From: Rhodopseudomonas palustris
GTDB taxonomy: Bacteria; Pseudomonadota; Alphaproteobacteria; Rhizobiales; Xanthobacteraceae
Length of the DNA: 64,000 nt
Assembly: GCA_016215605.1 (NCBI GenBank)
Contig: JACRJB010000018.1
Location: 1-64,000, forward strand
Reading direction: 5' to 3'
The notes beneath the pieces were generated by a model. That model was not told the origin of the DNA. It was given only the letters and a program-made list of their open reading frames with translations, and did not search any database. Below are positions 26,296-34,754 of the stretch, piece after piece (the first letter of the stretch is position 1; each line of letters starts with the position of its first letter). The position numbers and the translations under genes are program-made.

Positions 26296-26607
26296 TCAGA
26301 ACCGCTCCGGCCGCATCACGGCGATGTCCGACACGGTGACGAAGCCGATCTGGTGCGAGACCAGCGCGAACACGCCGTCGAGCACGGCGTCGAGCTTCGC
26401 CGCATCGACGATCGTGATCAGCATCACCATCTGCGACGCGGTGCCGACCTGGCCCTCGGCGCTCCAGTCGCCGTCGCGGCCGTGTCCGGCCAGGATCGGC
26501 ACCACCGACCAGCCGGTGACGCCGGTTTCGTCCAGCTTCGCCGTGATCCGCCGCAGCAGCGGCGCCTCGACCACGATCTCGATACGCTTCTTCGGAAAGG
26601 TCTGCAT
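26296..26607 (-). CDS. sbtB: SbtB, PII-like regulator of bicarbonate transporter SbtA
   Basis: This 103-aa ferredoxin-fold protein resembles PII proteins: KRIEIVVEAPLLRRITAKLD, a T-loop region GWSVVPILAGHGRDGDWSAE, and the second half VMLITIVDAAKLDAVLDGVF. It lies 28 bp downstream of sbtA on the same strand, the standard arrangement for SbtB. In cyanobacteria SbtB binds cAMP/AMP-type nucleotides and gates SbtA. The GlnB uridylylation tyrosine motif is absent from the T-loop, so nitrogen PII is unlikely. Confidence 0.82.
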   Translation of the reverse strand: MQTFPKKRIEIVVEAPLLRRITAKLDETGVTGWSVVPILAGHGRDGDWSAEGQVGTASQMVMLITIVDAAKLDAVLDGVFALVSHQIGFVTVSDIAVMRPERF

Positions 26608-26635
26608 GGAAGGGTCTCCGGTGCGAGCGGGGCGG

Positions 26636-27610
26636 TCATGGGGCGATCCGGCCGGCCAGCGCGATGTACAGCGGGATGCCGACCAGCAGGTTGAATGGGA
26701 AGGTGATGCCGAGCGACAGCGTCAGCGCGATGGCCGGATTGGCCTGCGGCAGCGCCAGCCGCATCGCCGCCGGCACCGCGATGTAGGAGGCCGACGCCGC
26801 CAGCGTGATCAGCACCGCGGTGCTGCCGACCGACAGCCCGATGATCCAGGCGAGGCCGGCGGCGAGCGCGCCGCCGATCAGCGGCATCGCCACGCCGAAC
26901 ACCGTCACCGGCAGCGACAGATGCCGCCGGCCCTGCGCCAGGCCGCGGCCGGCGACCAGCCCCATGTCGAGCAGGAACAGGCACAGCACGCCGGCGAAGG
27001 CGTCGTTCAGGAACGGCTTCAGCATCGCCGCGCCACGCGCGCCGGTCAGCGCGCCGATCACGAAGGCGCCGAGCAGGATCACGATCGAGCCGTTGAGCGC
27101 GACCTCGCGCAGCAGCGCGCCGCGGCTCTGGCCCGGCGTCGCGGCGTCGGTGCGACCGCGCGCGATCAGCAGCGCGGCGAGGATCGCCGGCGTTTCCATC
27201 GCCGCGCCGACCGCCACCATGTAGCCGTCCCAGGCGATGCCGAGCTGGCCGAGCGTGCCGGTGACCGCGACGAAGGTGACGGCCGAGATCGAGCCGTAAT
27301 GCGCCGCCACCGCGGCGGCGTTCACCGCGTCGAGCCGGCTGGTCGTCCGCAGCATCAGATACGCCAGAAACGGCATCAGGAACGACAGCGCGATGCCGGC
27401 CGCGATCGCCGCGATCATGGTGCCGTCGACGCCCTGATGCGCGACCTCGACGCCGCCGCGGAAGCCGATCGACATCAAGAGATACAGCGCCAGCAGCTTG
27501 GCCACCGGCTCCGGGATCGACAGGTCGGAGCGCGCCAGCGCCGCGGCGACGCCGAGCACGAAGAACAACACCATCGGCGAGACGAGATTTTGGAACGCAA
27601 GGTCGAACAT
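26636..27610 (-). CDS. sbtA: SbtA-type sodium-dependent bicarbonate transporter
   Basis: This 324-aa protein has about ten membrane helices and family blocks LYLLMSIGFRGGVEVAHQG, AHYGSISAVTFVAV and AVGAAMETPAILAAL, which match the SbtA/DUF897 family. SbtA imports HCO3- with Na+ across the inner membrane. A bicarbonate importer fits an organism fixing CO2 by the Calvin cycle. It is the first gene of sbtA-sbtB and is divergent from a LysR regulator, which probably controls it. Confidence 0.85.
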   Translation of the reverse strand: MFDLAFQNLVSPMVLFFVLGVAAALARSDLSIPEPVAKLLALYLLMSIGFRGGVEVAHQGVDGTMIAAIAAGIALSFLMPFLAYLMLRTTSRLDAVNAAAVAAHYGSISAVTFVAVTGTLGQLGIAWDGYMVAVGAAMETPAILAALLIARGRTDAATPGQSRGALLREVALNGSIVILLGAFVIGALTGARGAAMLKPFLNDAFAGVLCLFLLDMGLVAGRGLAQGRRHLSLPVTVFGVAMPLIGGALAAGLAWIIGLSVGSTAVLITLAASASYIAVPAAMRLALPQANPAIALTLSLGITFPFNLLVGIPLYIALAGRIAP

Positions 27611-27751
27611 CTTCGGTGGCCCCCTGTGGCCGTTCGCAGCGAACCGGCCCGCGTCCTGGCGAGAGCGGGGCGGTCGATGGCGCGGCGGCGTGATGGCCCG
27701 CGGCGGCGGGCGGGGCGGAACCTAGGTGCGGTTGCAGCATCTTGGAAATTG

Positions 27752-27771
27752 ATTATAGAAAAATCTATCAT
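27752..27771. promoter_or_regulatory. Inverted-repeat operator in the sbtA/LysR intergenic region
   Basis: ATTATAGA-AAAA-TCTATCAT forms an 8-bp inverted repeat with one mismatched pair around a 4-bp spacer. It is AT-rich in a GC-rich context and lies just before the LysR start, the usual place for a LysR-type autoregulatory site. It is likely the site at which the regulator controls itself and sbtA. Confidence 0.55.
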
Positions 27772-27794
27772 TGCATTTCTCAATGGTGAGACCG

Positions 27795-28652
27795 ATGCCG
27801 CGACCGCTGCTGAATCTCGATCTCGACCTGGTGCGGGCGTTCGTCGCGATCGCCACGCTCGGCAATTTCACCCGCGCGGCGGAGTCGTTGCGGCGGCAGC
27901 AATCGACCGTGTCGCTGCAATTGCAGCGGCTCGAGGACGCGCTCGGCCGCAAGCTGCTGGAGCGCAGTCCGCGCAGCGTCCGGCTGACGCCGGAGGGTGA
28001 GGTGTTTCTGGCGCATGCGCGCCGGCTGCTCGACGTCAACGACGAGCTGGTCGCGCGCGTCACCGAGCCGGCGCTGCACGGCGTGGTGCGGCTCGGCACG
28101 CCGGAGGATTTTGCCACGCGGCATCTGCCCGAGGTGCTGTCGCGATTCGCCCGGGCCTATCCGGCGGTGGCGCTGGAAGTGACCTGTGATCTGACGCTGC
28201 ATGTGATCGACGGCTTCCGCAAAGGCAGCTTCGATCTGGCGCTGATCAAGCGCGAGCGGGTCGGCGAGGCGGCCGGGATCCGGGTCTGGCGCGAACCGCT
28301 GGTGTGGGTGGCGGGCGAGCCGTGGCCGCAGGAGCGCGACGGGCCGCTGCCGCTGGTGGTGTCGCCGAGCCCCTGCGTGTATCGCAAGCGCGCCACCGAG
28401 GCGCTCGACAAGGCGAAGCGGCCGTGGCGGATCGCCTACACCTGCGGTTCGCTCGCCGGCTCACTGGCCGCGGTGCGCGGCGGCCTCGGCGTCACCGTGC
28501 TGCCGAAGGACATGGTGCCGGACGATCTCCACGTGATCGACGGCGGCCCGCTGCCGAACCTCAAGGACACCGAGATCGCGTTGCTGCAGCGCGATCGGCT
28601 GTCAGTCCCGGCGCAGCGGCTGAAGGAGCACATCGTGCGGTCGCTGGGATAA
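27795..28652 (+). CDS. LysR-family transcriptional regulator, divergent from sbtAB
   Basis: This ~285-aa protein has an N-terminal winged helix (LDLDLVRAFVAIATLGNFTR, QSTVSLQLQRLEDALGRKLL) and a C-terminal periplasmic-binding-like effector domain (from ~90). GGTGAG lies 4 bp before ATG 27795; ATG 27783 in the same frame has no ribosome site. LysR proteins usually regulate the adjacent divergent gene, here sbtA, and the effector might be a sign of carbon status, as for CbbR/CcmR. The specific ligand is unknown. Confidence 0.85.
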   Translation: MPRPLLNLDLDLVRAFVAIATLGNFTRAAESLRRQQSTVSLQLQRLEDALGRKLLERSPRSVRLTPEGEVFLAHARRLLDVNDELVARVTEPALHGVVRLGTPEDFATRHLPEVLSRFARAYPAVALEVTCDLTLHVIDGFRKGSFDLALIKRERVGEAAGIRVWREPLVWVAGEPWPQERDGPLPLVVSPSPCVYRKRATEALDKAKRPWRIAYTCGSLAGSLAAVRGGLGVTVLPKDMVPDDLHVIDGGPLPNLKDTEIALLQRDRLSVPAQRLKEHIVRSLG

Positions 28653-28787
28653 GGCGGCGAGGCCGGAACGGTCTTGGTAGCCCCTCGTTACTTCAACGAG
28701 CGCTTCTTTGCTTCAACTCACTATGCTCTGCCGCCACATCCATGAAATATGTTAAAGCAGCCGGCATTTGGAGTTCTAGAAAGTAGC

Positions 28788-29372
28788 TTAGCGCGGAAGA
28801 AAGACGCCGCGAATGCAATCTTCGTTTACTACAGCGATTTGGGTATGTGTTAGGAGATTGAATCCGCTCCCGCTATAGGGCTGTTGTCCCTCGACGAAGA
28901 GTCCGCGAACGGTATCAAAGGGCTCGATATTGGGATCTTCAGCAATCATACCATGTAGGTGCCGGATCACTGCGCAATCAAGGTATCGTAAGAGCTTGTC
29001 CCCCGGCTCGCCTTTCGCAACGTCTCGATTTACTGGGAGATCGAGTCCGGCCATTGTCTGGATTCTCACAAAACTCTCGTGCGCTGCTGAAAGTAGTTCG
29101 AGGTTTTCACGTTCAACAAGGTTGAGGCAGTTTCGGAGGTCGATTACTGCGCCAATCACAAATGGCTTATTGCACTTTCCGCGCTTAGCGCGAGCTTCAG
29201 CCCATTCCCTGGCTCGCGCCGGGTCGGACTCCCAAAAATAGATTCCTGGTCCAAGCCAATCGTAATCTTGTTGGCTCTTGGTCAAGGTCAATTCGCCGTG
29301 TAGCGCTGCCATGCCGACATCTTCATCGCAGCCGTGATAGCCAAGTACAAAAGATGTCGTAAGTCGGCTCAC
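28788..29372 (-). CDS. Putative ADP-ribosyltransferase-fold toxin
   Basis: This 194-aa protein is not a family I can name with certainty. Its N-terminus FVLGYHGCDEDVG, followed by YDWLGPGIYFWESD and ARAREWAEARAK, matches the general ART layout: H13 after a Tyr, then G-x-G-[IV]-Y45-F, then an Ala-rich helix. A possible third catalytic Glu lies in RGLFVEGQQPYSG near residue 163. H-Y-E type ARTs modify proteins or nucleic acids with ADP-ribose. It starts with GTG 5 bp after a 65-aa gene, has AT-richer codon use than its neighbours and stands in a small islet, all as expected for an acquired toxin-antitoxin pair. Confidence 0.5.
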   Translation of the reverse strand: MSRLTTSFVLGYHGCDEDVGMAALHGELTLTKSQQDYDWLGPGIYFWESDPARAREWAEARAKRGKCNKPFVIGAVIDLRNCLNLVERENLELLSAAHESFVRIQTMAGLDLPVNRDVAKGEPGDKLLRYLDCAVIRHLHGMIAEDPNIEPFDTVRGLFVEGQQPYSGSGFNLLTHTQIAVVNEDCIRGVFLPR

Positions 29373-29377
29373 CGGAG

Positions 29378-29575
29378 CTATGCGCGCTTGCTATTGTCCG
29401 GGTTGTTGCGCGGCGCGCCTCTATCGACGCCTCCGAAGCGTGGCGAGAGGTTGCCATCTTCTGTGTAGATGCCTTCCCGAACGAGAAACTCCCGTGCCAC
29501 TTCTTTCGAGGCGGTCTTTAGCAAAGTCTGGCGCTCAATGAGTTCCCTAATCGCGGCACGTTTCTGATCAGTCAT
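29378..29575 (-). CDS. Small protein upstream of the ART-like gene (candidate antitoxin)
   Basis: This 65-aa charged protein (TDQKRAAIRELIERQTLLKT onward) is predicted to be helical for its first ~45 residues, with a disordered tail rich in Gly, Asn and Arg. GAGGAGG lies 7 bp before ATG 29573-29575, an excellent ribosome site, whereas the downstream toxin-like gene starts at a weak GTG. That bias in expression is common for antitoxins. No known family is recognised. A sigma-70-like promoter is visible upstream at 29656-29684. Confidence 0.55.
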   Translation of the reverse strand: MTDQKRAAIRELIERQTLLKTASKEVAREFLVREGIYTEDGNLSPRFGGVDRGAPRNNPDNSKRA

Positions 29576-29655
29576 TCGTGCCTCCTCTGGGGCATGATTG
29601 GCGAAAGCGAAAAATCTGTCCGAATCGTAAGTTGCTGAAATAACTCATAGTCTTC

Positions 29656-29684
29656 AATATAGGACGTCAGCATGGGCTTGACAA
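29656..29684 (-). promoter_or_regulatory. Sigma-70-like promoter for the 65-aa/ART-like operon
   Basis: On the minus strand TTGTCA, a 17-bp spacer and TATATT give a near-consensus sigma-70 promoter, with a predicted start near 29649 and a ~75-nt leader. Such close-to-E. coli promoters are rare in the surrounding GC-rich DNA. On the plus strand TTGACA (29678) and TAAGCT (29701), also 17 bp apart, could form an outward promoter. Confidence 0.55.
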
Positions 29685-29845
29685 AAATCATTCCGATCGC
29701 TAAGCTCGCATCGCTCTCTCGGCTAGCACTGCTCGCTTACGCCGGAGAGGCGAGTATTAAATTTGCGTGGTGGTAAAAATTTCGCTGGGCGCGCATCGGA
29801 GGATGCCCATCAGCGAATAGGTAACCTGCTGAAATCGCCTTAAAT

Positions 29846-30286
29846 TCAGCCCTTGCGCAGCGCGAAATGCGCGCCGCAGAACGCCATCACCGCGCCGAGC
29901 AGCAGCGTCGCCAGCCCCGACAGCACGCCGGCGGTGGTCGGGCCCGTCGACGGCGCCGAGGCCGCCTGTCCCGCGGCCGCCAGCACCAGCACGCCGATCG
30001 CGATCAGGAACTGCCGCATCCGCGGCGGGATCTGGCCTGCGACGGCGTGATGCATCAGGGTCGCGGTGAAATAGCCGCCGGCGAAGCCCGCGGTCGCCAC
30101 CAGCCACCACGCCAGCGCGGCGCGCGCCGGCATGAATTCGGCCAGATCGGTCCGCCACAGCCCGCCGAGATCGAGCCCGATCCGCATTCCCAGCATGTGC
30201 AACGCCAGCGCCAGCAGCACGCCGCTGACCAGCGCGCCGGCGAAGATCAGAGGGCGGGGAAAATAGGCGGTGTCGGACTTGGGCAT
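29846..30286 (-). CDS. Small four-helix membrane protein of unknown function
   Basis: This 146-aa protein has four hydrophobic segments (~12-35, ~50-75, ~90-110, ~118-140) and ends FCGAHFALRKG. No catalytic or ligand motif is visible and I do not recognise the family. The start is placed at ATG 30286 (PKSDTAYFPRPL), because the longer frame to 30487 is Ala/Arg-rich and looks like upstream DNA. It is divergent from the next gene. A role in the inner membrane is all that can be said. Confidence 0.6.
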   Translation of the reverse strand: MPKSDTAYFPRPLIFAGALVSGVLLALALHMLGMRIGLDLGGLWRTDLAEFMPARAALAWWLVATAGFAGGYFTATLMHHAVAGQIPPRMRQFLIAIGVLVLAAAGQAASAPSTGPTTAGVLSGLATLLLGAVMAFCGAHFALRKG

Positions 30287-30452
30287 CGGGACTCGGGCGA
30301 TGGGATCGGCTCGCACGTTGTAGGAAACCGCGGCGATGCCGGCAAGCAGCCGGGCGGTCACGTCGACCCGCGCTCCGCCGGGACGGGCGGATCGACCGCA
30401 TTGCGTCGCAGCCGCCGCTGCGGCAATGACGCGGCGAGCAGGAGGGGCGGCA

Positions 30453-31043
30453 GTGGCACGATCGGATCGCAATGTGGACGTGGACAAGGCCGCCTATGCC
30501 TTCAGGGCGTCGCTGATCGGCGCGGCGCAGCAATTCGAGCTGACCGACGACGGCCTGGTGTGGCGGATCGGCCCGAAATCCGGGCTGTGGCCGTATGCGA
30601 CGATCGCCAGGGTGCGGTTGAGCTACCGCCCGGTGTCGATGCAGTCGCAGCGCTATCGCGCCGACCTCGAAGACGCCGGCGGCGCGCGGCTGCGCATCCT
30701 GTCGACCAGTTGGCAGACGGTGGCGCTGATGGCGCCGCAGAACGACGCCTATCGCGGTTTCATTCTCGAGCTGCACCGGCGGATGCGCGACGCCGGCAGC
30801 CAGGCCGAACTGATCGGCGGGCTGCGGCCCGGCATCCACACCGCGGCGCTGGTGATGATCGCGCTGGTCGCGGCGGCGATGACCGGGTTGCTGGCGCGCG
30901 CGGTGGCGACCGGGTCGTGGGCCGGCGCGCTGTTCATCGTCGGCTTCGCCGTGCTGTTCGGCTGGCAGATCGGCGGCTTCATCCGCCGCAACCGCCCGCG
31001 GCTGTACAGCTTCGACGACGTGCCGAAGGATCTGCTGCCATAG
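30453..31043 (+). CDS. Membrane protein of unknown function with two C-terminal helices
   Basis: This 196-aa protein has a soluble N-terminal part (~1-115) of beta-rich character (FELTDDGLVWRIGPKSGLWP, then VRLSYRPVSMQSQRY), two membrane helices (~125-147, ~152-172) and a short basic tail. The pattern resembles small bacterial PH-like membrane proteins, but the match is weak. GGAGG lies about 8 bp before GTG 30453; upstream codons to 30336 are repeat-like. It is probably anchored in the inner membrane with the soluble domain inside. Confidence 0.65.
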   Translation: MARSDRNVDVDKAAYAFRASLIGAAQQFELTDDGLVWRIGPKSGLWPYATIARVRLSYRPVSMQSQRYRADLEDAGGARLRILSTSWQTVALMAPQNDAYRGFILELHRRMRDAGSQAELIGGLRPGIHTAALVMIALVAAAMTGLLARAVATGSWAGALFIVGFAVLFGWQIGGFIRRNRPRLYSFDDVPKDLLP

Positions 31044-31054
31044 ACAGTTGGATG

Positions 31055-31269
31055 CGTCATTCCGGGGCGCGAGCGCAGCTCGCGAACCCGGAATCTGGCG
31101 GCAACGGAAACGAGCCTCACCCCGTCATTCCGGATTGCGCGCCCTTAGCGCGCAAGTCCGGAATCCATACCCCCTGGAGTCGCGGCGGCTTCGCGGAGGT
31201 GGTTTTGGAGTATCCGGGAGTCCAGGGGGTATGGATTCCGGGCTCGCGCTGCGCGCGCCCCGGAATGAC
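31055..31269. repeat. Composite family A repeat
   Basis: A short element CGTCATTCCGGGGCGCGAG...CCCGGAATC (31055-31102) is followed by a longer one (31133-31269) with outer ends CGTCATTCCGGATTGCGCG and GCGCCCCGGAATGAC. The inner pair CATACCCCCTGGA / TCCAGGGGGTATG is complementary over 13 bp. The tandem pair could form a large cruciform. It separates the membrane protein gene from the convergent UspA gene. Confidence 0.8.
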
Positions 31270-31291
31270 ATGGGGAGAGGGCTGTGTCTTA

Positions 31292-31720
31292 CTAACTCTG
31301 CCGCACCACCAGCACCGAGCACGGCGCGTAGCGGACGACGTGGCCGGCGTTGGAGCCGAGGAAGTAGCTGCGCATCGCCGGGCGGTGCGAACTCATCACG
31401 ATCAGGTCGGCCTTGATGGTCGCGACCTCCTCGATGATCTCGTGATAGATGCCGCCCTGGCGCACCGCGGTCGACAGCCGCGCCGGCTCGATGCCGGAGT
31501 CGCGGGCGACCTCGGCGAGCGCGGTCTCGGCGTCGCGGCGCTGCTGATCGTCGAAATCCGCCGGCACGTATTCGGCCAGCACCACCGGGGTAATCGAGAT
31601 CACGTGCAGCAGCCGCACCGTGCCGTCATAGGTCCGCGCCAGCGTCGCCGCGGTCTCGATCGCCGGCCGCGCCAGCGCGGTGTCGGCGAGATCGATCGGC
31701 ACCAGAATCGATTTGAACAT
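31292..31720 (-). CDS. Universal stress protein (UspA family)
   Basis: This 142-aa single UspA domain begins MFKSILVPIDLADTALARPA and ends LGSNAGHVVRYAPCSVLVV, which holds the GS part of the nucleotide-binding loop. The upstream G-x2-G of ATP-binding members is changed to HRPA, so ATP binding is uncertain. These dimeric cytoplasmic proteins aid survival in starvation or stress by an unclear mechanism. GGGAGG lies 6 bp before ATG 31720; the longer frame is not conserved-looking. Confidence 0.88.
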   Translation of the reverse strand: MFKSILVPIDLADTALARPAIETAATLARTYDGTVRLLHVISITPVVLAEYVPADFDDQQRRDAETALAEVARDSGIEPARLSTAVRQGGIYHEIIEEVATIKADLIVMSSHRPAMRSYFLGSNAGHVVRYAPCSVLVVRQS

Positions 31721-31906
31721 CGGCAGCCTCCCACGACCGGACGGCGACACACGTGAGTATGACGCAACGGCGGGAGCGAGCCAATCGACAAGAGGACGTA
31801 TGGACGTGGCATGCGCAAAGGCGCGTCGCGCCGCGCCCACGTGTCTTCGGCCAATGCGTTTGGTGTGGTGGTGGTACGCTTCGCTTGGCGGACCTTGCGA
31901 AGCCGA

Positions 31907-32437
31907 CTAACTCGCCTCGCGCAGGATCTTCGGGCTGACGAAGTGCTGCAGCTTGCCGGTGCCGAAGCGGGCGTCGGCCCAGTCGGCGATCGGGAAGTCG
32001 ATCACCGCCACCGCGCTGGTCGGCATGCTGCCGGACAGCAGCTTGCGGTCGCCGTCGCCGGCGCCGCAGGTCAGGCCGAGTGCCAGTTCCTGCAGGCCCG
32101 GATTGTGCCCGACCAGCATCAGCTGGTTGATGCCGGCCGACACCTCGTGGATCGCCTGCAGCAATTGCGCGGCGCTGGCGCTGTAGAGTTCCGGAAGGTG
32201 CTGGACCTGCGGCTGCGCGCCGGCGGGGAACAGGTCGGCGAGGATGTCCCAGGTCTGGCGTGTGCGCGTCGCGGTCGAGACCAGCACCTGGTCCGGCACC
32301 AGCCGGTGCTCGGACAGCCAGTCGGCGATCGTCGCGGCGTCGGTCCGGCCGCGATCGTCGAGCCGGCGGTCGTGGTCCTTGCCGCTCGGTGCATCCGTTT
32401 CGGTCTTGGCGTGACGCAGCAATATCAGACGGCGCAT
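31907..32437 (-). CDS. sixA: SixA-like phosphohistidine phosphatase
   Basis: This 176-aa histidine phosphatase has LILLRHAKTETDAPSGKDHD (catalytic RHG-type motif, here RHA), the second active-site His in MLVGHNPGLQEL, and the conserved RTRQTW. SixA removes phosphate from His residues of Hpt domains or PTS proteins. That makes the Hpt protein at 8481 and the hybrid kinase at 37560 possible targets, though this is speculation. ATG 32437 starts MRRLILLRHAK, the normal family start. It is divergent from the oxidoreductase gene. Confidence 0.85.
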   Translation of the reverse strand: MRRLILLRHAKTETDAPSGKDHDRRLDDRGRTDAATIADWLSEHRLVPDQVLVSTATRTRQTWDILADLFPAGAQPQVQHLPELYSASAAQLLQAIHEVSAGINQLMLVGHNPGLQELALGLTCGAGDGDRKLLSGSMPTSAVAVIDFPIADWADARFGTGKLQHFVSPKILREAS

Positions 32438-32530
32438 GGATCCCTTCCGGCGGGCGCGAGCTTGCGGAATAATCGAGAAGCCCGGGCAGGACAAGGTGAC
32501 AAGCGCCCAGGCTGTCCGTAAGGAAACGTC

Positions 32531-33976
32531 ATGACCCCGCCGGCGACAAGTGCGACCAATGGACCGGACCCGTCGCCCGACAGGGCCGCGGATCCGCACG
32601 CGCGGCTGACCTTCGACCTCGACGTGGACCTTTGTGTGGTCGGCGCCGGGCTCGCCGGATTGTCGGTGGCGTTGGAAGCAGCGCAGCATGGCCTCAGTGT
32701 CGCGGTGCTGGAGGCGCAGCGGGTCGGCTGGGCGGCGTCGGGCTGCACGCTCGGCAGCGTGATCCCGGGCTACGGCGTGCCGATCGGCGATCTGATCGAC
32801 CGGGTCGGGCTCGCTCACACCCGCGCGCTGTGGGCGCTGTCGCGCGAGGGCATGGTGATCGTCGCCGAGCGCGCCACCGAGGAGGCGATGCCCGGCATCG
32901 CGCTGACCGCCGGCGCGCTCGAAGTCTCCAATGTCGATCTCGGCGATCGGCTGATCGAACGGCTGCAGCGGCTCGGCGTCGACTTCGCCACCGAGGTCGA
33001 GGGCTGGCAGATCGACCGGGTCCGCGAGGTGCTGCGCACCAAACGCTATTTCCACGGCATCCATTTCCCCGACGCGTTCCAGCTCGACGGCCGCCGCTAC
33101 ATCCGCGGCCTCGAAGCCATGGCGCGCCGCGCCGGCGTCCGGATCTTCGAGGACACCCCGGCGCTCGCGATCGACCCCGCCGGCATCCGCAAGCGGATCG
33201 TCACGCCGCACGCGCGGCTGCGCGCCTCCGACATCGTGCTCGCCGGCAACGTCCATCTCGGCGCGGCGTCGCAGCGCCTGACCGACACGCTGCTGCCGAT
33301 GTGGCGCGCCGCCGCGCTGACCGCGCCGCTCGGCGAGCGGCTGGCCGAGGCGATCGCCTTCACCGGCTCGATCGCCGACACCGACGGCGTCGATCACTAC
33401 CGCATCGTCGGCGGCGACCGGCTGCTGTGGACCGGTCCGGAGACGACCTTCGCAATCGCGCCGCAACGGCTCGAAGGGCTGATCAGGCGGCGGATCGCCG
33501 CGCTGTATCCGCAGCTCGGCGCGGTGGCGATCGAACGAAGCTGGAGCGGGGCGATCGGCCAGACCGTGCACGGCATGCCGCAGATCGGCGAGCTGCGCCG
33601 CGGCCTGTGGGTCGCGAGCGGCTTCGGCCGGCAGGGGCTGGCGACCACCGCGATCGCCGGCCGGCTGATCGCGCAGGGCATCGTCCATGGCGATCAGCGC
33701 TGGCGGCTGTTCGATCCGTTCGAGCTGGTGTGGGCCGGCGGCAAGATCGGCCGCGTCGTCGGGCAGGGCGTCAGCATCGTCGAACGTCGCGCCGCGATCA
33801 CCGCGGGTCTGCTGGCGCGCTACCGCGAACGCGCCGCCGAGCGCAGCCGGCTCCGCGAACAGCGGCTGGAGGCGGCCAATCGCGGCGCGCGGATGGCCCG
33901 GATGCCGCGTCCGCCGGCGCGGGTCGAGCCGGGCGCCGCCGAGGCCGGCCGCCGCGAGCCGAGCACGACCGAGTGA
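32531..33976 (+). CDS. FAD-dependent amino acid/amine oxidoreductase (DAO family)
   Basis: This 481-aa flavoenzyme has an FAD Rossmann motif [19 protein letters not shown] (~37-55), [17 protein letters not shown] (the flavin-contacting region), and [16 protein letters not shown] plus [16 protein letters not shown] near the end. This layout matches the DadA/gamma-glutamylputrescine-oxidase branch of the DAO family. The reaction is oxidative deamination of an amine or D-amino acid, producing H2O2 or feeding the respiratory chain. The C-terminal ~70 residues are Arg-rich and probably disordered. The substrate cannot be deduced. Confidence 0.82.
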   Translation: MTPPATSATNGPDPSPDRAADPHARLTFDLDVDLCVVGAGLAGLSVALEAAQHGLSVAVLEAQRVGWAASGCTLGSVIPGYGVPIGDLIDRVGLAHTRALWALSREGMVIVAERATEEAMPGIALTAGALEVSNVDLGDRLIERLQRLGVDFATEVEGWQIDRVREVLRTKRYFHGIHFPDAFQLDGRRYIRGLEAMARRAGVRIFEDTPALAIDPAGIRKRIVTPHARLRASDIVLAGNVHLGAASQRLTDTLLPMWRAAALTAPLGERLAEAIAFTGSIADTDGVDHYRIVGGDRLLWTGPETTFAIAPQRLEGLIRRRIAALYPQLGAVAIERSWSGAIGQTVHGMPQIGELRRGLWVASGFGRQGLATTAIAGRLIAQGIVHGDQRWRLFDPFELVWAGGKIGRVVGQGVSIVERRAAITAGLLARYRERAAERSRLREQRLEAANRGARMARMPRPPARVEPGAAEAGRREPSTTE

Positions 33977-34109
33977 TCCCGCTGCGCGCCGCGGCGCTCG
34001 CGACAATGTGAGTGCGCGGCGGTCGGGCCGATGTAACTTCGGGGATGCGGCTGCGTATCTCGATCACAGCCATCCGGGCCGCCTTCGCCCCGCATCGCAG
34101 GGAGACACC

Positions 34110-34607
34110 ATGATCGACCGCCGCATCCTGCTCACATCCGCCGCTCTCGCCGCGGTGTTCGGCTTCCGCTGGCTGCGGCCGGACGCCGCCCGCGCCGCTG
34201 AAAAATTCGAGATCGAGAAGACGCCGGAGGAGTGGCGGAAGCAGCTGACGCCGATGCAGTATCACATCCTTCGCGAGGAAGGCACCGAGCGGCCGTTTTC
34301 CAGCCCGCTGCTGAAGGAGCACCGCAAGGGCACCTTCGCCTGCGCCGGCTGCGACCTGCCGTTGTTCGCCTCCGAAACCAAATACGACAGCGGCACCGGC
34401 TGGCCGAGCTTCTGGCAGCCGCTGCCGAACGCGGTCGGCGAGCGCAAGGACTCGACGCTCGGCATGACGCGCACCGAGGTGCATTGCCGCCGCTGCGGCG
34501 GCCATCTCGGCCACGTGTTCGACGACGGCCCGAAGCCGACCGGCTTGCGCTACTGCATGGACGGCTACGCGCTAACCTTCAAGCCGGCGACGGCGAACGC
34601 AACCTGA
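34110..34607 (+). CDS. msrB: Exported peptide-methionine (R)-S-oxide reductase
   Basis: This 165-aa MsrB has zinc ligands C78/C81 (CAGC) and C126/C129 (CRRC), the GTGWPSF active-site block and catalytic C149 in RYCMDG. A usual resolving Cys in the GWPSF region is not seen. The N-terminus [17 protein letters not shown] followed by AARAA reads as a signal, possibly twin-arginine (RR-x-x-L), so the enzyme likely repairs oxidised methionines in the periplasm. GGGAGA lies before ATG 34110. A GC-rich hairpin follows at 34621-34640. Confidence 0.92.
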   Translation: MIDRRILLTSAALAAVFGFRWLRPDAARAAEKFEIEKTPEEWRKQLTPMQYHILREEGTERPFSSPLLKEHRKGTFACAGCDLPLFASETKYDSGTGWPSFWQPLPNAVGERKDSTLGMTRTEVHCRRCGGHLGHVFDDGPKPTGLRYCMDGYALTFKPATANAT

Positions 34608-34754
34608 CCGTGCGCGATTCGGCGCGGCATCCGCCGCGCCGTGAAAACCGTTGTCCGTGCGTCTCAGCTGGAAGTTTTCAAGGCGAGAAATCAGCGGCTT
34701 GGATTGACAAGCCGGCGTCAGCTCCGCATCAAGCCGCAACATTACATTTTCGAA

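Noticed and set aside
29700-29760. tRNA gene remnant or attachment site at the edge of the AT-rich islet
   Set aside because: The hairpin lacks a T-loop motif and CCA-type end, and no matching direct repeat was found at the other edge near 28.66 kb.
34621-34640. GC-rich hairpin after msrB considered as a terminator
   Set aside because: GGCGCGGC/GCCGCGCC stem is strong, but no T-run follows, so factor-independent termination is not supported.
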